46,596 nt of DNA from Muribaculaceae bacterium. Lineage in GTDB: Bacteria; Bacteroidota; Bacteroidia; Bacteroidales; Muribaculaceae. The notes beneath the pieces were generated by a model that saw nothing but the letters and a program-made list of their open reading frames with translations, ran no database searches and was not told the DNA's origin. Made by a program: the position numbers and the translations under genes. This document shows, one piece after another, positions 37,952-46,261 of this stretch (its first letter is position 1; every line of letters starts with the position of its first letter). The stretch lies in assembly GCA_022509125.1 (NCBI GenBank), contig JAFLTU010000015.1, positions 1 through 46,596 on the forward strand. The letters run 5' to 3'.

Positions 37952-39628
37952 TTAGTTAAAAATGTGGGGATAACACTTCATTATATCTTCAATAATACCC
38001 ATATCCTTTAATCTCCATTGGAAAGAAATATATACTTTCTGCCCATCTGAAGTGAGCAGAGGCATCGAATAATATAAGGGCACACTGGCTTTTCTCTTCT
38101 TTTCAGCCAAATACGTCTTGTAGTCCTCCTCATCGAGTAGCCATAATTGCTTACGTTTTTCCATGAATTTATGGTTGAGAGCAATAACATCAGAAAGGGT
38201 CATTTTCTTTTTCATGATTAGGATGGCAAAAATTGCGTAACAGATGTTTGCAAGATTTTTAATTTTTATTTGCATTTCACGGGATTTTCGTGAATAAACT
38301 AAATCTGCAGCAATTGAAGAGGGGTCAACTTCCGTTCTTACCATCCTGGTAGATGCATTATACATTTTATAATTAAGCAGACTTTCGAGTAATCCTCTGA
38401 AAGATTGGGAATGCTCTTCATATAAATCGAGAGCCCTTTTATAGTAATAAGGCTGATAACTTATAAATGAGGTAGCATCCAAGAATTCAGGTCTGTCCCG
38501 GTACATCAATAAAACAAGAGCATTGTCTAGTGATTCTTCATTGTAATCATACTTTTCCCAAGGAGAGGGTGAAAATATCACATCTCCATTTGCATCTCTG
38601 GCCCATACATCGTAAAAGGCATGAATAAATTCATGAAGCAACACCTTTTGGATCACAAATTCCAGAGATATGGAAGGAATTGAAGAGAGAACAGAATCAT
38701 AAAATTCCACAATGCTATCAAGCTTGAGACAAATGGTGCCCGTTTCTTTACAATAACATCCAAGCCAATCCATACTGGTTTCATAAGAATCGCCCCATAA
38801 ACTTCTTTTGGCTATTTCAACTTCATCCTTCAAGGCGCGTAAAGGTTCATTACCCCCAAGTATAAAGTCCACCTCCTCAAATAAGCGCATTAAATTGCTA
38901 TTATAAACACTGTCATATTCCGGTCTATACTTGGTTTCATTGCTAAAAATCATTCCGAACTTTTTTTGCAACTCTCTAAACATAACACTACCTTGTTTTG
39001 GATATGCATTTTCCCTAAGTGCTTGCTCCACAACCACTAATAGTTTTTCCACATATCTCTGAATTGAAGTGGAAGCCGTGAATTGCACAAGTGGCTGCAG
39101 AGTGTCTAATAATCGGGACAAAATATTAGGATTTCTTAGATTCTCTTTTTCCCCGCATTTTTCCATATATATCCAACACTCCATCAGGAAAAGTAAAATC
39201 ACGCTCAAAACCCTCTTATACTTATCCTCCTTAATTTTAATTTCTTCTAACAATTCTTTATTATTAGTATTGTTTATAGTTGGGGAGAAATAAGACTGAA
39301 GCTGAATTTTTGCCGGTTTATTTGTAAACCGGTTTGTGACATCAAGAATCGGGTTATCGCTCAAGTCATCATTAGTTATTATGAACACTTCTGTATCATC
39401 TGCCAATTCTATGATGGTTTTCCCAAAATTTGGAATCCATACATCCTCAGGTTTAATAACCTTTGCAAACCTTGTGATTGGTTCGTATAGATCCTTCTTT
39501 TGAAAATGAAATTTGTCGCTTAGCAACACGTCATGTGAATTTCCATTCCAAATGAAAAAATTATTTAATCTATTTTGGGAAATCACTTTTTGTGCTGAAT
39601 CTGAAATATTAAATTTTGTGTTAACCAT
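37952..39628 (-). CDS. Large protein with HExxH zincin motif
   Basis: 558 residues, no known family recognised. The motif His332-Glu333-Phe-Ile-His336 (VLLHEFIHAFYDVW) sits in a predicted helix and is typical of zinc metallopeptidases; a Glu in NEESLDNALVLLM (about 30 residues later) could be the third ligand. No signal peptide is seen, so it would act in the cytoplasm. The N-terminal 300 residues are mainly helical after a beta-rich start. Its start follows a 155-base gap full of dyads. Alternative: a non-enzymatic scaffold that kept the motif. Confidence 0.65.
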   Translation of the reverse strand: MVNTKFNISDSAQKVISQNRLNNFFIWNGNSHDVLLSDKFHFQKKDLYEPITRFAKVIKPEDVWIPNFGKTIIELADDTEVFIITNDDLSDNPILDVTNRFTNKPAKIQLQSYFSPTINNTNNKELLEEIKIKEDKYKRVLSVILLFLMECWIYMEKCGEKENLRNPNILSRLLDTLQPLVQFTASTSIQRYVEKLLVVVEQALRENAYPKQGSVMFRELQKKFGMIFSNETKYRPEYDSVYNSNLMRLFEEVDFILGGNEPLRALKDEVEIAKRSLWGDSYETSMDWLGCYCKETGTICLKLDSIVEFYDSVLSSIPSISLEFVIQKVLLHEFIHAFYDVWARDANGDVIFSPSPWEKYDYNEESLDNALVLLMYRDRPEFLDATSFISYQPYYYKRALDLYEEHSQSFRGLLESLLNYKMYNASTRMVRTEVDPSSIAADLVYSRKSREMQIKIKNLANICYAIFAILIMKKKMTLSDVIALNHKFMEKRKQLWLLDEEDYKTYLAEKKRKASVPLYYSMPLLTSDGQKVYISFQWRLKDMGIIEDIMKCYPHIFN

Positions 39629-39783
39629 AATTAATATAATGTTAGAATCCCTCTTTCTTAATAAAATAACCGATATTCGATTTTTTCATCAGTCATTTTT
39701 TTCAGCTGACTATTCTCCGAGAATCATCCCAATATCGGTAACCGATTCTTTTGCAATAAGTCCGCAAATCCTTGCCATTTAAT
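39629..39783. repeat. 155-base gap rich in inverted repeats
   Basis: ACCGATATT (39669-39677) is the complement of AATATCGGT (39731-39739). Inside are AGTCA/TGACT and ATTCTC-c-GAGAAT. No minus-strand TAnnTTTG is found. The dyads could form an mRNA structure controlling the zincin gene, or be an operator or an intergenic repeat family. Confidence 0.45.
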
Positions 39784-40647
39784 TTAAATATCAGTTGTTT
39801 TGTCATACATATTCAAAACTTTACGATTATTTTCAATCCACAATTGGGTTTCGGTCTTATAAATGTGAGGAAATTTCTTTTGAAGATTTGTTATTGTAAA
39901 AAGCACAAAATTTAGACATTTGTTTAGCTCTTCAACATTACAATATTCATCATCTTTATGATGATTGAAATAACCGCAGGGAATGTTGGCACAACTAACT
40001 CCCACACCGCTTATGGTGAGGGGGAGAATGTCAGTTGTTTTACCTTCGGTGATTACATATCCAAATTTTTCAGCCTCCAATTCTTCTTCAAATTCTTTAG
40101 AAGCTACCGGGACTCCGCGAAGAAGTGTCCGGATCTCTTCTCCTCCTTTACAATCAGGTTCGAGGATATATAGTGAGTCTTCAAAGAAATCAAGCATTGC
40201 CCGGTTGCTCCCCCAACATCCCTTCTCTTCTCCTACAGACATAAATACTTTCAAGTGGTCGCATTTCTCTAATGCCTTCAGGCACACCCAAATGCCATTT
40301 TTATCATCGGCTCCCAGACCTTCCTGAGCATTTCGGGATTCACTCCAACCAAAAAGTTCTTGATGTTGCTTTCCGGTTTCCGGGTTTTCATAGATTCGCT
40401 CCTTAACTTCAAAATCCTCTGAATGTATTTTCTGAACTTGGTCAAGATGACAACAAAGAGTTGGGAAACCTGTCTTCCTTTCCTCCTTCAGAATGTTCCT
40501 GCGGCAAATATACATATTTCCCCGAGAATCTAGATAAACGTGTGCCTGAGGAACATAGGAGTCAAGATATTCCAGCACAAACTTTATCATAGGCCATTCA
40601 CTTCCTGTCGGGCAATGAATTTTATAAAGAGACTTCAGCAACTCCAT
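39784..40647 (-). CDS. Zinc exopeptidase (M20/M28/M42-like)
   Basis: The 287 residues carry co-catalytic metal-site motifs: His67-x-Asp69 (CCHLDQV), Asp115 in GADDKNG and Glu140-Glu141 (VGEEKGCWGS), plus LEPDC and NHHKDD, which would supply the remaining ligands. This indicates a metal-dependent aminopeptidase or carboxypeptidase; I cannot choose the exact family. No signal peptide. Its ATG abuts the vWA gene stop with zero spacing. Confidence 0.72.
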   Translation of the reverse strand: MELLKSLYKIHCPTGSEWPMIKFVLEYLDSYVPQAHVYLDSRGNMYICRRNILKEERKTGFPTLCCHLDQVQKIHSEDFEVKERIYENPETGKQHQELFGWSESRNAQEGLGADDKNGIWVCLKALEKCDHLKVFMSVGEEKGCWGSNRAMLDFFEDSLYILEPDCKGGEEIRTLLRGVPVASKEFEEELEAEKFGYVITEGKTTDILPLTISGVGVSCANIPCGYFNHHKDDEYCNVEELNKCLNFVLFTITNLQKKFPHIYKTETQLWIENNRKVLNMYDKTTDI

Positions 40648-41991
40648 TTATATGTAAACTTTAGGATTCAACTCAAAATCATTATAACAATTCATATCCT
40701 GAAGAACCCATAAAATCTTGCGATTAGGGGGCAACTTAGGTTTCGGGGCATATCCATCAGTAAAGATTATCAAACCGTCATATTCCTTATGTTCTTTATA
40801 ATAATATATGATCGCTTGGAAATCGGTGCCTCCTCTGCCTCTGATCGTTATCTCTTTTGTTGCCTTTTTTAAAGACAATAAAGGGAAATGCAACTCCACG
40901 TCGAATTGCAATATGTCGATCGTGGGAATACCGTAAGTGAAGAAAGTATTTACGATACTGAAGAAGCGAACCAAATCCTCGCTCCTTAGTGAACCACTTG
41001 TATCCACCCCGATTAAAAGTTTGGAAACATAAGGATGAATCACTCCCATTTGTTGCCAGCCGTAGCGTCGGCTTGGACGCATCCGTGTGAGTCGCCGTTC
41101 TGTGGATATGATGGATGATCGGAATAAATCGAGTTTCCTTCTTATGTTATCTTTCTTTAATGTAGAAGCCACGATGATGTCTTGGAAACGTCCGGGAACC
41201 GACCCCCATTGTTTTGTAAGCATGGCATTCTCTATGCAGCGGTTGATGTATTCAATCTCCGTTTCGTCATTTTCCCATAATTCCACCACATCCTTCCCAT
41301 TTTCATGAAGTTCGGAAAATGACGTTGGAGCCTTAAATGAATGGGTGTGGCCTTTGTTTTTGTCGATTTCGTCGGAGATTCCCTCATCGCCTAATCCTTC
41401 AGAAACGCCGGAACTTTCAGAATCATCATTATCCCTCTCTTCTCCATCCCCTGGGGAATTGCCAGACTCTTCTAAATCATTTTGCTTTTCATTTGATTTG
41501 ATAGTCCCGTAACCGTTATCTCCTTTCTCTGAATCTTCTTCCATATTATCGATCAGGAGTTCATCTTCTTTTGGAGACGTTGTGAAATTATGGAGAAGAA
41601 AATTATAATATTCTTCGTAGGAGAGACCATGAGGAATCTCGAAACTGGAATCAAGTTCAGGAGATATGGCCGATCCTCCATGTTCGTAAATCGTGAGATT
41701 GCTTGCAAGGTAAAGTAATTCCCTTATAGGATTCACCGGCTGTCGGTCGTAAGGGTGTTTCAGGATTATTCGGAGCACTTCCCGTCGGAGGAGTTCATTA
41801 ATTTCCACCTCATCAAAGCCCTCAAGCATAAGCGGGTTGTATTCAATCTTTCTTTTGCCGCTTCTAAAACCGCAACTCATCATTTTGTTTTCTGACAGTT
41901 GATGAGAACAAAACATAGCAAACATAAGCGGTTCGGTCATAAACCACCGGTCGGAGATTGATTGAATCACTTTCCTTACATCTGATGCCAT
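40648..41991 (-). CDS. vWA-domain protein (DUF2201 type)
   Basis: 447 residues with three parts. N-terminal (about 1-100) DUF2201-type metallopeptidase-like domain; middle (about 140-225) low-complexity acidic linker of Asp, Glu, Ser and Gly; C-terminal (about 325-447) vWA-like domain with MIDAS DTSGS at 330-334, GRGGTDF and TDGYAPKP. The HExxH expected in the N-terminal domain is R70-E-V-L-R74 followed by LKH, so its histidines are lost and it should be inactive. DUF2201 proteins are standard partners of MoxR ATPases, encoded two genes upstream here. Confidence 0.83.
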   Translation of the reverse strand: MASDVRKVIQSISDRWFMTEPLMFAMFCSHQLSENKMMSCGFRSGKRKIEYNPLMLEGFDEVEINELLRREVLRIILKHPYDRQPVNPIRELLYLASNLTIYEHGGSAISPELDSSFEIPHGLSYEEYYNFLLHNFTTSPKEDELLIDNMEEDSEKGDNGYGTIKSNEKQNDLEESGNSPGDGEERDNDDSESSGVSEGLGDEGISDEIDKNKGHTHSFKAPTSFSELHENGKDVVELWENDETEIEYINRCIENAMLTKQWGSVPGRFQDIIVASTLKKDNIRRKLDLFRSSIISTERRLTRMRPSRRYGWQQMGVIHPYVSKLLIGVDTSGSLRSEDLVRFFSIVNTFFTYGIPTIDILQFDVELHFPLLSLKKATKEITIRGRGGTDFQAIIYYYKEHKEYDGLIIFTDGYAPKPKLPPNRKILWVLQDMNCYNDFELNPKVYI

Positions 41992-42006
41992 ATAGCAACT
42001 TTATCC

Positions 42007-43353
42007 TTATTTCATTATAAATTTTATATTTGGGCCCAGAACTTTCTCGGTTAATTCTTGAAAATTTTTTATTTCATCAAAATGTTTCATCACTTTTAAA
42101 GAAACTTCCCACCAATTGCTCCGGTTACCGCTCCATCTGAATCCATATTTCCCCTCTTTGTCATAAAACACTTCAATCCAAGGAGTGTAAAGATAATAAT
42201 ATGATTCTGGTAAAAAATACTTATAAATTTCTCCTACAATTTTGTAAAAGTGATTGTTTCTAGGATAATCTATGTCGATATAAATTCTTGGTAATTCCCC
42301 ATTCTCCATTGAGGCTGCAGCAATTTTCACAATGAGTTCTTTAAATTCTTCATCAGAAAATTCGTAGTCCCGGGTTATTGCCTTTATTTTTACTCCTCGA
42401 TAAATATCCATCCATGTTTTTTTCCCCTCCCTTGATATTAGAACCAACCCGGAATCATAATATAAGACAAAAGAAAGTTTATTCTCCTTCACTCGAAAAA
42501 TAAAATTCAAATCGGCCAGGGTCTTTATTATCTCTTGATCTATTGAATCGCACTCCTGGATTTCATAAAATTTATTCCTGTATTCTTCCGTATATTTATT
42601 ATAATTCATCCGGATTTTCAGGTCGGGATCTAAAGAAAAAGGGGTTGCAGGTTTTAAACTGTCAGTATAATAAAACCAGTCGTTGTCAAATTTCTTTTTA
42701 TAAGTCACAAACTTGAAAAAAGGTTCTTCGGCAATTTGGGGGAGAAGAGATAAAGATGCCTTAAGTTCATCACACCGGGCCTCGTAGTTTTCAAAGTCAA
42801 GTATTGTGGATAGATAAACATTGCCTCCGATTCTTCTTTCTAATTTCAGCAAGCCTTCATCACCATCATTAGGAGAAAGGGTTGTTTCTGAAATTTTGAT
42901 TTTTCTTATATACCTGGACGCGAGTTGGGAAAGCAACTTACTGTTCTTATTTGCTTTCGTGGATTGCGTATAATCGCTGTAAAGATTCTGAAGATAGGAA
43001 ATCATGTAATCAAAAACGGGGCCGTATTCTTGGAAAACTGCTGGTGATAATCTTAAATCTTCGCCAAAACTTTTATTCGTTTTAACAAAAAAAGACCCAT
43101 AATTTATTTCAAAACTGATTTCCCAGTTCACTTGTTTCCACGTCCCGATAATTGACATCCCGGGAGCCGCTATTATAGAAAAATCACCTTTTTCATTCAA
43201 AGTATATGAATAGTCTTTTTGTTTAAAAAGAGGCTCCACAATTCCTTTGAAATTAATATGCCGCTCGAGTTTGTCAATTTTTTTTAAGGAATTTTTCGTT
43301 AAATCCTTTAAGTCTGACACAATGCGATCTTCATTAATTTCTACAGCGCTCAT
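42007..43353 (-). CDS. Unknown protein A, paralogue of protein B
   Basis: 448 residues, no domain recognised. It is homologous from end to end with the product of 44431-45816: both have a YSYTL motif near 50, the segment STKANK near 135, LDFENYE near 188 and a C-terminal YFLPESYYY / YDKEGKYGF region. Cytoplasmic, mixed alpha/beta. Its start overlaps the MoxR stop by 4 bases and it ends 15 bases before vWA. Between the ATPase and the vWA protein, it may be an adaptor or substrate receptor. Confidence 0.68.
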   Translation of the reverse strand: MSAVEINEDRIVSDLKDLTKNSLKKIDKLERHINFKGIVEPLFKQKDYSYTLNEKGDFSIIAAPGMSIIGTWKQVNWEISFEINYGSFFVKTNKSFGEDLRLSPAVFQEYGPVFDYMISYLQNLYSDYTQSTKANKNSKLLSQLASRYIRKIKISETTLSPNDGDEGLLKLERRIGGNVYLSTILDFENYEARCDELKASLSLLPQIAEEPFFKFVTYKKKFDNDWFYYTDSLKPATPFSLDPDLKIRMNYNKYTEEYRNKFYEIQECDSIDQEIIKTLADLNFIFRVKENKLSFVLYYDSGLVLISREGKKTWMDIYRGVKIKAITRDYEFSDEEFKELIVKIAAASMENGELPRIYIDIDYPRNNHFYKIVGEIYKYFLPESYYYLYTPWIEVFYDKEGKYGFRWSGNRSNWWEVSLKVMKHFDEIKNFQELTEKVLGPNIKFIMK

Positions 43354-44414
43354 ATCTCTGATATAAATTGGCTGAATTCTATAATCAATTCAGGTTTTGA
43401 CTTAGAAAATGCTCCCATTGTTTTCTTGTATTTTCCGCTCATCAAGCCATTGATGAAATATGCATAGGCATCACGCTTCTTATCCCGAAGAAAGCCCAAA
43501 TAGTCTGCAACGTTGTCCATATTTTTAGACGTTATTTTCTTTTTATTCGCAACTGAGTTTTCAAGATACTCTAGTATATCGTCGTTAAGAAGAGCAAATT
43601 TTTCCATCGGAAGCTCCTGTATTTGTGAAACAAGATCAGGATATTTATCCACGACATCTTTCCCTGTGATGCCCTTATTGGAAAACGAATCAAAAAGTAA
43701 AGAAGCAGCCTTTGCTCCTATAATGCCTGCCACCATCCGGGCATGCACCGGATTAGGATTCTTTACATTCGAAAGTAATTGTGCTGTTCTTTCCCAAGCT
43801 CTCCTGTCAGGACTTTTTGATAGAGAATCTTCCGAGGCATCAAAACTGCTGTCGAGCATATCGGGATGATTAGTGATGAAGGAAATCACTCGATCATCCA
43901 AGTTTTCTCTCTTAGCCCATTTTATCCAGTCTTGAGCAGTAGGCCGCAATTCATATACATTAAATCGCGACACCAAAGCAGGGTCGAGTTCTCCTACTTG
44001 GTATTGTTCTCCGGAATTCACAGCCGAGATTATACGGCTCCCTTCCGGAAGTTTTCTTCCTGCAAGTTTACGGTTTAGGACAAGGTCCATTACTGTCTGC
44101 AACATTTCAGGGCGTGCACGGTTTAATTCATCAAGAAACAATACGATTGGCACTCCATCAGTGGGGAACCAATATGGAGGCATAAAATCTGTCTTCCCGG
44201 TTTCTTCATTCAGCCGGGGAAGCCCGATAAGGTCGCCCGGATCGCTCATCTGCCCCAAAAAAAGAGCGGTCACCTTCATTCCTTTCGAAGTGAAATATTC
44301 TTCCATGATCCTTGACTTACCTATGCCATGGTTTCCTACAAGAAGAATATTATGGTTCACCGGAGTTGTTTCCAGAGTCTCGTATAGTTGTTCTACACTT
44401 AAAGGTATAGCCAT
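43350..44414 (-). CDS. MoxR-family AAA+ ATPase
   Basis: 354 residues. Walker A is G27NHGIGKS34; Walker B is FLDELNRA with Asp95 and Glu96; sensor 1 is Asn133 (SAVNSG); an arginine finger, Arg150, is in VSRF. DPGDLIGLPR and PPYWFPTDG are MoxR family features. MoxR ATPases act as chaperones that help assemble or activate target proteins, often together with vWA partners. It overlaps protein A by 4 bases and follows protein B after 16. Confidence 0.9.
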   Translation of the reverse strand: MAIPLSVEQLYETLETTPVNHNILLVGNHGIGKSRIMEEYFTSKGMKVTALFLGQMSDPGDLIGLPRLNEETGKTDFMPPYWFPTDGVPIVLFLDELNRARPEMLQTVMDLVLNRKLAGRKLPEGSRIISAVNSGEQYQVGELDPALVSRFNVYELRPTAQDWIKWAKRENLDDRVISFITNHPDMLDSSFDASEDSLSKSPDRRAWERTAQLLSNVKNPNPVHARMVAGIIGAKAASLLFDSFSNKGITGKDVVDKYPDLVSQIQELPMEKFALLNDDILEYLENSVANKKKITSKNMDNVADYLGFLRDKKRDAYAYFINGLMSGKYKKTMGAFSKSKPELIIEFSQFISEI

Positions 44415-44430
44415 AATATATCTTATTTTA

Positions 44431-45816
44431 TTATCGTGTCACTTTTATGTCTTTCAAATGGGCATCATTCCAAATATTTGGCAATGATATTATATCTCCA
44501 TAATGTTCTATTACATTAATTAAAATTCCAATCCAATCCGGGGTATCACTTTTCCATAGAAATCCTTCCTTGGCTTCTTTGTCGGTAAATACCCTTGTGT
44601 CTAAGGAATTTTGATTTATGTAGAAATAACCTTCCGGCAAGCAGTATTCAAGCAGTTTGTTAAAAAGGATTGGAAGCGCCCCTTTCCTTAAAAACCACCA
44701 TGGCTCGTATCCCACAAATTTTTTGTAATCGCCCTCGGACCCATTTTTTGACATGGAGGCAATGGAAAGATATTTCAACAATTTCAACAATAATTCTTTG
44801 TCTATTTTCTGAGGCAGATTGGAGTTATGCACATGATAATAGGCCACTCCCTTTTGCAATTCATAATAACCATCCGACTTGTAAAATTCAAAATGATAGA
44901 GCTTGTTTTTTTCAATCAGTAGCCAAAACTTAGAGTTTAGCAGAATTACCAAAGTCTGTTGTCTCACATAATACATGAACCCATATTTTTTCAAACTGTT
45001 GATTACTTCAGTATCATAACTTTCTTCATCAATTGATTCCAATTTTTTTTGAATAGAAGGATCAACATTCTCATATACCATTTTTATATTTTCTTCATTT
45101 ATTGCTAGAGAAGGTTTCACCTCAATTAAATCATCGGAATTCACTTTCCATCTTGAAGTTTTGTAGAAAATTGGTTTCATATATTCATTTTCAACAATAG
45201 AGGGAATGAGTTTTTCCGCCTCAGCCATCTCCTTACAACGCTTTTCATAATTTTCAAAATCAAGGGTAGTTGTAATTGCAAGATTGCCGGTCAATTGTCT
45301 CGTCATTTTCAACAAACCTCCGCTGCGGCTGTTAGGCTCTACTTTGGCTGAGAATTTTAATTCTTCCTCCAGATTGGAAACAAGAGCATTTAGCAATTGG
45401 CTGCTTTTGTTGGCTTTGGTGGATTTATTGTACTTCTCACTTAATTTTTTTAATGATTCTATTAGATAGTCAAACAGCGGAAGGTAATGTTCAAAACCGG
45501 CTGGAGAGATTTCCACGTCGAAATATTCATAGGCATGTGATTTCACATGATTCTCACCCATATCTACATGAAGAAATATTTGCCACACTTTGCCTGTCCA
45601 GTTTCCCGAGATGATGAAACCGGGTTCTGCGAGAATCTTAAAATTACCAGTGGGTTCAAGTGTGTAAGAATATCCTCGATTCGAAAACGGATCGCCCACT
45701 ATCTTTTTGAAATCTATTTCTCGTTTATTGAGATTGCGATTTTTTTCTGATAACCCTTTATTGATTATTTCTAAATCTTTAGAAATTTGCTCATAAGTTA
45801 TTGCCTTCGCTCCCAT
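44431..45816 (-). CDS. Unknown protein B, paralogue of protein A
   Basis: 461 residues, first gene of the MoxR operon. It shares with protein A the motifs GYSYTL, NKSTKANKSSQLL, TLDFENYEKRC, a C-terminal YCLPEGYFY and TDKEAKEGF. Sequence is clearly diverged, so the duplication is not recent. No signal peptide or membrane span. Placement at both sides of an AAA+ gene suggests paired partners of the ATPase. Confidence 0.68.
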   Translation of the reverse strand: MGAKAITYEQISKDLEIINKGLSEKNRNLNKREIDFKKIVGDPFSNRGYSYTLEPTGNFKILAEPGFIISGNWTGKVWQIFLHVDMGENHVKSHAYEYFDVEISPAGFEHYLPLFDYLIESLKKLSEKYNKSTKANKSSQLLNALVSNLEEELKFSAKVEPNSRSGGLLKMTRQLTGNLAITTTLDFENYEKRCKEMAEAEKLIPSIVENEYMKPIFYKTSRWKVNSDDLIEVKPSLAINEENIKMVYENVDPSIQKKLESIDEESYDTEVINSLKKYGFMYYVRQQTLVILLNSKFWLLIEKNKLYHFEFYKSDGYYELQKGVAYYHVHNSNLPQKIDKELLLKLLKYLSIASMSKNGSEGDYKKFVGYEPWWFLRKGALPILFNKLLEYCLPEGYFYINQNSLDTRVFTDKEAKEGFLWKSDTPDWIGILINVIEHYGDIISLPNIWNDAHLKDIKVTR

Positions 45817-45855
45817 AATTTATTTTTCTACGGCATCAATTTTGGTAATGATAGA

Positions 45856-45887
45856 CAAAAATATATGATTTTCTTATTTATGACAAT
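45856..45887 (-). promoter_or_regulatory. Promoter of the MoxR-vWA operon
   Basis: Read on the minus strand: ATTG (45887-45884), 20 bases, TATTTTTG (45863-45856). The start would be near 45850, about 35 bases before the gene at 45816. The -33 keeps the TTG core. Confidence 0.62.
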
Positions 45888-45888
45888 C

Positions 45889-45913
45889 AACTTATGAAAT
45901 ATTTTCATAAGTT
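45889..45913. promoter_or_regulatory. 25-base dyad next to the operon promoter
   Basis: AACTTATGAAA and TTTCATAAGTT are perfect complementary arms of 11 bases around a 3-base centre. It begins one base beyond the -33 element of the MoxR-operon promoter, a position fitting an activator or a repressor of a dimeric regulator. No regulator gene is in the cluster. Confidence 0.6.
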
Positions 45914-45957
45914 TCTCTTAATAAATGTTAATAAAATTGGAGTTCAAGAGTGGTCTT

Positions 45958-45979
45958 CCTCCTCAAGGAGGTTCTTTTT
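45958..45979 (+). terminator. Short hairpin with T-run in the 46 kb gap
   Basis: CCTCC-TCAA-GGAGG followed by TTCTTTTT has terminator form on the plus strand, but no plus-strand gene lies just before it. It may stop antisense or readthrough transcription. The rest of the 445-base gap holds only further small dyads (such as ATTACC-atc-GGTAAT). Confidence 0.4.
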
Positions 45980-46166
45980 CATATTCCTTCCTTATTACCA
46001 TCGGTAATCTCTGGTCACCGGATCAAACACTTGTTCGGATCTTACTTTCAATATTGTTTTCATTGACTCTCTTGATTTATTCTCAAAAGTGTCAACTATT
46101 TTCAGTTCGAGTCTTTGTCAATTTTTCATCACTTATATTAGAAATTGTTGACGCTATAAAAACTGG

Positions 46167-46198
46167 CTTGTTTTAAGATATTTAGTTATCTAATTTTG
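46167..46198 (+). promoter_or_regulatory. Promoter of the last gene
   Basis: CTTG (46167-46170), 20 bases, TAATTTTG (46191-46198). Near-exact consensus; the leader would be about 55 bases. Confidence 0.6.
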
Positions 46199-46261
46199 CC
46201 ATAAATTCTTTTATGAAAAGAAAAATAAATATCCTAAAATTAAATTTAATGCCTAAGTAAA

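Noticed and set aside
45925..46176. 83-residue open frame in the last gap
   Set aside because: It overlaps a terminator-like hairpin and several dyads, lacks a ribosome site and has no recognisable protein features; low-complexity hydrophobic sequence is expected by chance in T-rich DNA.
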